DNA of 5,648 nt from JBDKGV01 sp039798005 (GTDB lineage Bacteria > Fibrobacterota > Fibrobacteria > UBA5070): contig JBDKGV010000228.1 of assembly GCA_039798005.1 (NCBI GenBank), positions 1-5,648 of the forward strand. Reading direction: 5' to 3'. Below the pieces are notes generated by a model, which worked only from the letters and a program-made list of their open reading frames with translations, did not search any database and had not been told where the DNA came from. The position numbers were made by a program, and so were the translations under genes. How positions within the stretch are numbered: the first letter of the stretch is position 1; each line of letters opens with the position of its first letter. Of the stretch, positions 1 through 4,551 are shown in pieces.

Positions 1-23
1 ACCCCAGCGGGGGTGCCCTTTTT
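1..23 (+). terminator. Intrinsic terminator, left half cut off by the window edge
   Basis: ACCCC (1-5), loop AGCG (6-9) and GGGGT (10-14) form a 5-bp GC-rich stem. It is followed by GCCC (15-18) and then TTTTT (19-23). The GCCC next to the stem suggests that the full hairpin is longer and that its other arm (GGGC) lies just left of the window. Read on the plus strand this is a rho-independent terminator for a gene ending outside the window. Read on the minus strand it would come about 20 bases after the TerC gene stop and could serve both convergent transcripts. The missing arm is inference. Confidence 0.5.
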
Positions 24-42
24 CGATGGGAGGGATTTCGCT

Positions 43-1065
43 CTATGGGACCGATGCCTCGGGTTTGCGGGAGGCCAGCAGCGAGGCGACCATCGAAAGC
101 ACCAGGATCGCCCCGATGATCCCCAAGGACAGGACGATGGGGAACTTTCCGCCGAACAGGTCATTCAGCCAGACCATCTTGAGACCGACGAACACCAGGA
201 TGAGAGCCAAGCCGACCTTGAGGTAACGGAAGCGGTCCATGATCCCGGCAAGCAGGAAATACATGGCACGCAGACCCAGGATTGCGAAGATGTTCGAGGT
301 GAACACGATCAGGGGCTCCCGGGTGAGGGCAAAGATCGCCGGAACCGAGTCGATGGCAAAGATGATGTCGGAGATCTCGATGAAGAACAGGCAGACGAAG
401 ACGGGAGTCGCCCACCACCGCCCGCCCTGGCGCACGAAGAAGGATTGGCCGTGGAATTCGTTGGTCACCGGAATGAACCGGCGCAGCAGCTTCAGGAGAG
501 GGTTCCGCTCCGGATCCAGCTTACTTTCCCCGGCAAAGAGCATCTTGACCCCTGTGAAGATCAGGAAGATTCCCGCGGCGATGATCACCCAGTGGAACTG
601 CAACAAGACAGCGCCCAGGGAAATGAACACGGCCCGGAAGAACAACGCTCCCAGGATTCCATAGAACAGCACGCGATGCTGGTACGCGGACGGAATGTTG
701 AAGTAGGCGAACACCATGGCGATGACAAAGATGTTGTCCACGGCCAGCGCCTTTTCGATCACGTAACCGGCGAGATACTCCAGACCGACCTGGTTTGCGG
801 CCGCGATCGGATCGAATCCGGGAAGCATGGCAAGTTCAGGCACCTGAGGCAGGCGCCAGAGGGCATATTGCCAGAGGCCCGCGCCAAAGGCCAGCCCCAA
901 GGAGATCCAGACGACGCTCCAGATCAAGGATTCCTTGACCGTGACCGTGTGCGCCTTCCGGTGGAAGACCCCCAGATCCAAGGCCAGGAGCCCCACGATG
1001 AAAGCGGTGAAGGCGGCGTAGAACCACCAGTACTGAGCGAAGGGAAAGAGCAGCGGCGTTTCCAT
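43..1065 (-). CDS. alx: TerC/Alx family integral membrane protein (metal/manganese homeostasis)
   Basis: The product has 340 residues, close to the roughly 320 of E. coli Alx. It is a polytopic inner-membrane protein with about eight or nine hydrophobic segments. Two acidic membrane motifs typical of TerC/Alx are present: EKALAVDN at 104-111 and EISDIIFAIDS at 230-240. The stretch from FFVRQGG (209-215) through SNIFAILGLRAMYFLLAG (257-274) closely resembles Alx as I remember it. E. coli Alx is linked to manganese export and alkaline pH; other TerC proteins are linked to tellurite resistance or to metalation of exported enzymes. The substrate here is unproven. The ATG at 1065 has GGAGG 5 nt upstream (1071-1075). 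The gene is last in the same-strand run, 69 bp after purK. That gap shows no clear terminator and is too short for the long pH-sensing leader that precedes alx in E. coli, so expression probably depends on the upstream genes. The stop is TAG. The symbol is given at family level. Confidence 0.9.
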   Translation of the reverse strand: METPLLFPFAQYWWFYAAFTAFIVGLLALDLGVFHRKAHTVTVKESLIWSVVWISLGLAFGAGLWQYALWRLPQVPELAMLPGFDPIAAANQVGLEYLAGYVIEKALAVDNIFVIAMVFAYFNIPSAYQHRVLFYGILGALFFRAVFISLGAVLLQFHWVIIAAGIFLIFTGVKMLFAGESKLDPERNPLLKLLRRFIPVTNEFHGQSFFVRQGGRWWATPVFVCLFFIEISDIIFAIDSVPAIFALTREPLIVFTSNIFAILGLRAMYFLLAGIMDRFRYLKVGLALILVFVGLKMVWLNDLFGGKFPIVLSLGIIGAILVLSMVASLLASRKPEASVP

Positions 1066-1134
1066 GAGAGCCTCCAGTGATGATTGATGAAAGGGTAAAA
1101 TTTCTCAGGATGAACAGATGTGGCAGCGGCGCTG

Positions 1135-2280
1135 TCAGTCAGGGCGAGCGAAGATCCCGTCCCGCAGAACATTCGCTCTTCGCACCAAGGCATCCGGATC
1201 GACTCCGGTCAGGGTGATGTGCCCCATCTTCCGGCCCGAGCGCACCTCCTTCCCGTAGAGATGCAGGTACGCCTCCGGCTCCGTGGCGAGAAACTCCCAG
1301 CGGGGGTCCCCCGAAGGGCTCCACAGGTCGCCCAGCAGGTTGGCCATCACCGCGCTCCCCCGCGTCGAGAAATCGGGATGCACGGGGAAGCCCAGGATGC
1401 AACGCAGGTGCTGCTCGAACTGACTGACGGGATTTTCCAGCGTGATGTGCCCGGAGTTGTGAGGGCGAGGCGCGATTTCGTTGACAAGGACGTTCCCGTC
1501 CGGAAGGACGAAAAACTCCACGGCAAGGACTCCCACATGCTCAAGCGCGCTTGCGATCGTGCGTGTGATGGCCTCGACCCGCCTTGAGGTGGGATCAGCG
1601 ATCCGGGCCGGGAAGACGGACAGGTCAAGGACATGCCGGTGGTGCCGGTTCTCGATGGGCGGATGCAAGGCGATGCTCCCGAACCGGTCCCGCGCCACCA
1701 GCACGGAAACCTCCTGCACGAAGTCGACGCGCGCTTCCACGACGCAAGGCCCTCTCCCGAAGGAGTCCCATGCCGATTCCAGCCCCTGGAGAGAATCGAC
1801 TCGCCTCTGGCCTTTGCCGTCATAGCCTTCACGTGCGGTCTTCAGGATCGCTCCGCGCTCCAACAAGCCAATGGCCTTGGAAAAATCCGAGGCCTGCTCG
1901 ATCGCACACCAAGGCGCCACCGGAATTCCCAGTCGGTCAAGAAAGGTCTTTTCCAAGATCCGATCCTGGGCAATCCCCAGGGAGCGCGTTCCGGGAAGCA
2001 CCGTGCCCCCCAGCTGAGCCAAGGTCTCCAGAGCCTGGACCGGCACCGACTCCGATTCGAAGGTCACGACATCGCAGGTCCGGGCCATTTCCTCAAGCAC
2101 CGAGCAATCGGTGAAAAATGCCGCCCGAGCATGGTCTGCAAGCCTGAGGGCCGGCGCCTGTGGCGAGGGATCGACCACAAAGGTCTTCAAGCCCCGGCGA
2201 GCCGCCGCCAACACCAGATAGCGCCCCAATTGGCCACCGCCAAGGATGCCGACCATGGCCCCGCCACCCACGGCCTTCAT
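1135..2280 (-). CDS. purK: N5-carboxyaminoimidazole ribonucleotide synthetase PurK (ATP-grasp)
   Basis: This cytoplasmic enzyme of de novo purine synthesis converts AIR + ATP + bicarbonate to N5-CAIR, the substrate of PurE. The 381-residue product has the usual PurK layout. The N-terminal pre-ATP-grasp nucleotide-fold loop is GGGQLGR at 14-20, with TFESE at 73-77. The ATP-grasp region has Lys147 and the glycine loop GYDGKGQ at 152-158. The metal and substrate motif NEIAPRPHNSGH is at 267-278, preceded by Glu255. The C-terminal lobe has YGKEVRSGRKMGH at 342-354. No key residue appears lost. The ATG at 2280 overlaps the purE stop as ATGA, which suggests translational coupling; GAGGG lies 9 nt upstream (2290-2294). 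An ATG at 2256 (residue 9) is an alternative and would also keep the nucleotide loop. The frame stays open further upstream, but that part is the shadow of purE. Confidence 0.96.
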   Translation of the reverse strand: MKAVGGGAMVGILGGGQLGRYLVLAAARRGLKTFVVDPSPQAPALRLADHARAAFFTDCSVLEEMARTCDVVTFESESVPVQALETLAQLGGTVLPGTRSLGIAQDRILEKTFLDRLGIPVAPWCAIEQASDFSKAIGLLERGAILKTAREGYDGKGQRRVDSLQGLESAWDSFGRGPCVVEARVDFVQEVSVLVARDRFGSIALHPPIENRHHRHVLDLSVFPARIADPTSRRVEAITRTIASALEHVGVLAVEFFVLPDGNVLVNEIAPRPHNSGHITLENPVSQFEQHLRCILGFPVHPDFSTRGSAVMANLLGDLWSPSGDPRWEFLATEPEAYLHLYGKEVRSGRKMGHITLTGVDPDALVRRANVLRDGIFARPD

Positions 2281-2810
2281 GGGAGAGCGCCCTCGCTCCA
2301 AACCTCGATCTGCGCGTTGTCCAGCACGTCCTGTGTCTGCCTTTCCCGAAAGGCCTTCAGTTTCGCAAGGATGGCCGGATGCTGCCGCCCGAGCATCGCA
2401 GCGGCAAAGAGCGCCGCATTGGCTGCACCCGCCGCACCGATCGCAAAGGTCGCCACCGGAATGCCCTTTGGCATCTGCACGATGGAGAGCAGGCTGTCCA
2501 TCCCCGACAGCGCCCGACTCTGGACCGGAACCCCCAGCACGGGCACACAGGTCACGGCGGCGAGCATTCCCGGGAGATGAGCACTGCCGCCGGCTCCCGC
2601 AATGATCACTTGAATCCCCCGTTCCATGGCCGTCCTGCCGTACCGGTACAAGGCCTCGGGAGTCCTGTGGGCGGAAACGACCTGCGCTTGGTAGGAAATC
2701 CCCATCTGACGGAGAATCACCGCCGCGGACTCCATGGTTTCCCAATCGCTTGAAGAGCCCATGACCAACCCGACCAGAACCTCTTGACCTTGATCATCCC
2801 TGTTCATCAT
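2277..2810 (-). CDS. purE: N5-carboxyaminoimidazole ribonucleotide mutase PurE (class I)
   Basis: PurE interconverts N5-CAIR and CAIR in de novo purine synthesis and normally works as a cytosolic octamer. The 177-residue product has the class I signatures in order: MGSSSDW at 17-23 (phosphate and ribose contacts), SAHRTP at 46-51 with the catalytic His48, GAGGSAHLPGM at 72-82, and GVPVQS with SIVQMPKGIP at 93-118. The second Ala of the usual AGGAAHLPGM is Ser76, a mild change. The presence of PurK next door confirms the bacterial two-step class I route rather than the one-step class II enzyme. Two tandem ATG codons (2810, 2807) follow an AAGGA at 2815-2819, with spacings of 4 and 7 nt, so 2807 may be the preferred start. 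The frame runs upstream to 3125 inside the permease gene, but that part lacks family similarity. The gene sits 97 bp after the permease stop and overlaps purK by 4 bp. Confidence 0.97.
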   Translation of the reverse strand: MMNRDDQGQEVLVGLVMGSSSDWETMESAAVILRQMGISYQAQVVSAHRTPEALYRYGRTAMERGIQVIIAGAGGSAHLPGMLAAVTCVPVLGVPVQSRALSGMDSLLSIVQMPKGIPVATFAIGAAGAANAALFAAAMLGRQHPAILAKLKAFRERQTQDVLDNAQIEVWSEGALP

Positions 2811-2828
2811 CCTGTCCTTCCCTGAAGG
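2811..2828 (-). promoter_or_regulatory. purE ribosome binding site inside a small hairpin
   Basis: On the minus strand the leader contains CCTTC-AGG-GAAGG (2828-2816), a 5-bp stem with a 3-nt loop. Its 3' arm contains most of the Shine-Dalgarno GGAAGGA (2821-2815) of purE. Pairing would compete with ribosome binding and could couple purE translation to upstream translation or make it conditional. The stem is short and weak, so this may be chance. The remaining gap up to the permease stop (2829-2907) shows no terminator or convincing promoter. Confidence 0.3.
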
Positions 2829-2907
2829 TTTCCCCTGTGCACCGACACTCCCCTCCACAGCATTGCTGCGAGGAATCCGATCTGAACCGCTTGAACTCGC
2901 CACCGGA

Positions 2908-3858
2908 TCACCGACCGACCAGCTCAAAGGCCCAGCGAGCCATGCCGTGGTACAACCCGATGCCGAACAGGACATTGAACGGGAAGGTGACGCCCAGCGA
3001 AACGGCCAGCGAAAGCCCCGGATTGGCCTCCGGCACGGAGATGCGCATCGCCGCCGGGACGGCGATGTAGGAAGCGCTTGCCGCGAGGATGCCGAACATC
3101 GCCGTGCCTCCCAGCGAGAATCCAAGGCTCATCCCGATCGCAATGCCCACGGCGGAGGAGAAAAGCGGCATCGCGATCCCGAAGAACAGCAGGAAGATTC
3201 CGCACTTGCGCAGGGCTGCGATCTGGGAGGCCGTGACCAATCCCATCTCCAGGAGGAAGATCGCGAGAATGCCCTTGAACATGTCGAAGAAGAGGGGCTT
3301 CACGGGGGCCACGCCCTCGGGACCCGCCATCCAGCCGATCAGGAGCCCCCCGATGAGAAGGATGATGCCTTTGCCCAGGAACACGTCCCGGGCCACTTCC
3401 TTGAGCGGCATCTTCGTGGTGAAGCCACGCGCCAGCACGATGCCCACGAGGATCGCGGGGATCTCGAGCACGGCAAGCAGGAATGGCATGTGCGCCTCGT
3501 AGGGGATCTGCCGGGAGGCGAAGTAGGCGGCGGCCACGGCATAGGTGGCCACGCTCACCGAACCGTAATGAGCCGCGATGGATCCTGCGTCGGCACGGGA
3601 CAGCTTGCCGAGATGCCGCAATACCGGGAAGGCGAGCAAAGGCAGGGCAAGCCCCATGGCCACCGCCGCCAAGGCGTCGATGGCCATCCCACCCAACGGT
3701 CTGCCATGGAGCTCGATTCCTCCCTTGATCCCGATCGACAGGAGCAGGATCATGGTCGTCAGGTCATAGGCCGCTGCGGGAAGCCGGATCTCGGAGCGCA
3801 GCAATCCGGCCACCAGGCCGAGCAGGAAGAAAAGCAGTACAGGATCAAGACTCATCAT
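2908..3858 (-). CDS. sbtA: SbtA-family (DUF897) sodium-dependent bicarbonate permease
   Basis: The product has 316 residues and about ten hydrophobic helices, consistent with the 5+5 inverted-repeat fold of SbtA. Motifs matching cyanobacterial SbtA are SIGIKGG at 41-47, AAHYGSVSVATY at 95-106 (helix-break region of the first repeat), GFSLGG at 246-251, AASASY at 259-264 and PEANP at 276-280. Cyanobacterial SbtA imports bicarbonate with sodium. This is the short form: the long hydrophilic cytoplasmic loop between the two halves is missing, and the equivalent of AASSSD reads AASASY, so the substrate is inferred from family only. No SbtB (PII-like) partner is visible; a divergent winged-helix regulator takes that position. 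The start was chosen at tandem ATGs (3858, 3855) because GAGGGGG (3861-3867) lies just upstream. An ATG at 3912 has no ribosome site and would add 18 unlikely residues overlapping an inverted repeat. The gene heads the run leading into purEK. Confidence 0.88.
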   Translation of the reverse strand: MMSLDPVLLFFLLGLVAGLLRSEIRLPAAAYDLTTMILLLSIGIKGGIELHGRPLGGMAIDALAAVAMGLALPLLAFPVLRHLGKLSRADAGSIAAHYGSVSVATYAVAAAYFASRQIPYEAHMPFLLAVLEIPAILVGIVLARGFTTKMPLKEVARDVFLGKGIILLIGGLLIGWMAGPEGVAPVKPLFFDMFKGILAIFLLEMGLVTASQIAALRKCGIFLLFFGIAMPLFSSAVGIAIGMSLGFSLGGTAMFGILAASASYIAVPAAMRISVPEANPGLSLAVSLGVTFPFNVLFGIGLYHGMARWAFELVGR

Positions 3859-3891
3859 CGCCCCCTCACTTTCCTTGGAATTCCAGACTGA

Positions 3892-3906
3892 AGCATATTT
3901 TATGCT
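3892..3906. repeat. Perfect 15-bp inverted repeat in the sbtA leader
   Basis: AGCATA (3892-3897), TTT (3898-3900) and TATGCT (3901-3906) form a perfect dyad with 6-bp arms. It lies downstream of the candidate promoter and upstream of the permease ribosome binding site, so it could be an operator half-pair or a small hairpin in the mRNA leader. It lacks a following U-run, so it is not a terminator. Confidence 0.4.
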
Positions 3907-3917
3907 CAACATTTCAC

Positions 3918-3964
3918 GAATTACATTACACGTCTTAATATACGCGAATTATAGTTCGTAATTC
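3918..3964. repeat. Three GAATTA half-sites in the divergent promoter
   Basis: GAATTAC occurs at 3918-3924, GAATTA at 3946-3951, and the inverted GTAATTC at 3958-3964. The first two are direct copies 28 bp apart, and the outer pair forms a 7-bp inverted repeat with a 33-nt spacer. The flanks share more: ACGAATTAC against GCGAATTAT. The set resembles a multi-site operator. In AT-rich DNA such short repeats can arise by chance. Confidence 0.3.
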
Positions 3965-3966
3965 AA
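3937..3966 (-). promoter_or_regulatory. Candidate sigma70-type promoter for sbtA-purEK
   Basis: Read on the minus strand, TTGAAT (3966-3961) as -35 and TATATT (3942-3937) as -10 are separated by 18 nt. The -10 differs from TATAAT at one position; the -35 matches TTGACA at four of six. The start of transcription would fall near 3930, giving a leader of about 70 nt before the permease ATG. The consensus is E. coli-based and this organism may differ. Confidence 0.35.
3945..3958. promoter_or_regulatory. Candidate operator: near-perfect 14-bp palindrome in the promoter spacer
   Basis: CGAATTATAGTTCG is a palindrome with one mismatched pair (six of seven pairs match). It lies exactly between the candidate -35 and -10 boxes of the permease promoter. 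A second reading of the same DNA gives GAATTA (3946-3951), a 7-nt spacer and TAATTC (3959-3964). Either is a plausible site for the dimeric winged-helix protein encoded next door. Binding by that protein is inference. Confidence 0.35.
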
Positions 3967-4111
3967 GTGCAATTTCTGACATCGGCCATTTTTCCCGTGC
4001 ACTCGTTTCGATCCATCCAAGCATCCACGAACGCCCCTTCGCCGCTGGATCCATGCACCCCTGATGGTAAATCCAGTGACACCAGGCAAGGATGATGCTA
4101 GATCTGTGAGC

Positions 4112-4414
4112 ATGGCATCACCCGGAGAGAAGACGCCTTGGACGTTCTTCACCAATCACACCCATGTGCTGGTATTTCTTTCTACCCACCAGGACAGTCC
4201 GTTGCGCGAGGCCGCCGAGCTGATCGGAATCACCGAGCGGGCGGTCCAAAGGATCGTGCAGGAACTTGAGGCGGCAGGCATCCTGCAACGCGAGAGGATC
4301 GGACGGCGCAACCGCTATTCCCTCAACCTCTCGGTCCCGCTGCGGCATCCGCTGGAATCCCACCGCACCATCGGGGATGTCCTTGAGCTTTTGAGTCGCA
4401 CTTCCCAATCCTGA
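4112..4414 (+). CDS. Small winged helix-turn-helix transcriptional regulator
   Basis: The product has 100 residues and is almost entirely one DNA-binding domain. Residues 31-56 (LREAAELIGITERAVQRIVQ and on) form the helix-turn-helix with its recognition helix. RIGRRNRY at 62-69 is a basic wing. A conserved-looking RHPLE (78-82) leads into a final helix, IGDVLELL (87-94), that may dimerise. It resembles short ArsR/MarR-like stand-alone regulators beginning around WTFFTNHTHVL (10-20). No metal-binding cysteines are present and no effector domain is visible. The start at 4112 was chosen because relatives, as I recall them, have only a short lead before the WTF motif; in-frame GTG 4106 and ATG 4064 are alternatives, and none has a strong ribosome site. 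It is transcribed divergently from the permease gene, so control of that operon, and of itself, is the natural guess. Confidence 0.8.
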   Translation: MASPGEKTPWTFFTNHTHVLVFLSTHQDSPLREAAELIGITERAVQRIVQELEAAGILQRERIGRRNRYSLNLSVPLRHPLESHRTIGDVLELLSRTSQS

Positions 4415-4424
4415 GGGAAGAAGC

Positions 4425-4439
4425 GCCGGTTTGACCGGC
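4425..4439. terminator. Hairpin GCCGGT-TTG-ACCGGC after the regulator
   Basis: This is a perfect 6-bp GC-rich stem with a 3-nt loop, starting 11 nt after the regulator stop. On the plus strand no T-run follows. On the minus strand the hairpin is followed by GCTTCTTCCC, a weak pyrimidine tail, so it may act better for the convergent alpha-2-macroglobulin transcript. Termination is inferred from position. Confidence 0.4.
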
Positions 4440-4443
4440 ACCA

Positions 4444-4464
4444 CCCCGCAACGGTGCTGCGGGG
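4444..4464. terminator. Hairpin CCCCGCA-loop-TGCGGGG between convergent genes
   Basis: CCCCGCA (4444-4450) and TGCGGGG (4458-4464) form a perfect 7-bp stem with a 7-nt loop, four nt after the preceding hairpin. GCACC (4438-4442) and GGTGC (4453-4457) could pair instead, giving a mutually exclusive fold. No U-run follows on either strand. It is probably part of a bidirectional termination zone. Confidence 0.4.
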
Positions 4465-4514
4465 CAGTTCCTTGGTCTGCGACCTCGAACCCGCGAACCA
4501 GGCACCGGTGAACG

Positions 4515-4542
4515 CTGACCCGAAGCGATGGATTCGGGTCAG
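4515..4542 (-). terminator. 10-bp hairpin just after the alpha-2-macroglobulin stop
   Basis: CTGACCCGAA (4515-4524) and TTCGGGTCAG (4533-4542) form a perfect 10-bp stem with an 8-nt loop. It begins 9 nt after the TAA stop of the minus-strand gene, the expected place for its terminator. The following bases (CGTTCACCGG) hold no T-run, so it may be a rho-assisted or 3'-end-protecting structure rather than a classic intrinsic terminator. Confidence 0.55.
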
Positions 4543-4551
4543 GACTTGGGA

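Larger units (their letters stand above)
3859..4111. promoter_or_regulatory. Divergent intergenic region between permease and regulator
   Basis: These 253 bp separate two divergent start codons. The part nearest the permease (about 3888-3975) is strikingly AT-rich against a GC-rich background and holds a candidate promoter and several dyads, listed separately. The part nearest the regulator (about 3976-4105) returns to high GC and shows no convincing protein. A plus-strand -10-like TATAGT (3950-3955) could serve the regulator, but I see no good -35 for it. The two transcripts may therefore start from overlapping promoters within the same AT-rich island. Confidence 0.5.

Noticed and set aside
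13..1080. Long open frame on the plus strand antisense to the TerC gene
   Set aside because: Its product is a charged, Asp/Glu/His/Gln-rich string without hydrophobic core or motif, a usual antisense shadow of a GC-rich membrane protein gene. The minus-strand frame has clear TerC motifs and a good ribosome site.
1066..1134. Possible terminator or promoter between purK and the TerC gene
   Set aside because: Only a tiny CAGCG-C-CGCTG palindrome near the purK stop and a short AT stretch are present; neither is convincing on its own.
2281..2745. Upstream extension of the purK frame
   Set aside because: It runs through purE in another frame and encodes Gly/Arg/Ser-rich sequence unlike PurK; the ATGA overlap at 2280 gives a normal-length protein.
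2811..3125. Upstream extension of the purE frame into the permease gene
   Set aside because: The added 105 residues are Ser/Arg-rich shadow sequence; the PurE family starts near the ATGATG at 2810, which has a ribosome site.
2863..3891. Plus-strand 342-codon frame antisense to the permease
   Set aside because: It has the same hydrophilic low-complexity character and no recognisable domain, and its whole length is explained by the permease gene on the other strand.
3859..3912. Permease start at the ATG ending at 3912
   Set aside because: There is no Shine-Dalgarno before it, and the extra residues are polar and overlap the leader dyad; the tandem ATG at 3858/3855 follows a purine-rich site.
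3949..4155. Small minus-strand frame in the divergent intergenic region
   Set aside because: It has no ribosome site or recognisable motif, its amino-acid content looks random, and it overlaps the regulator start and the candidate promoter.
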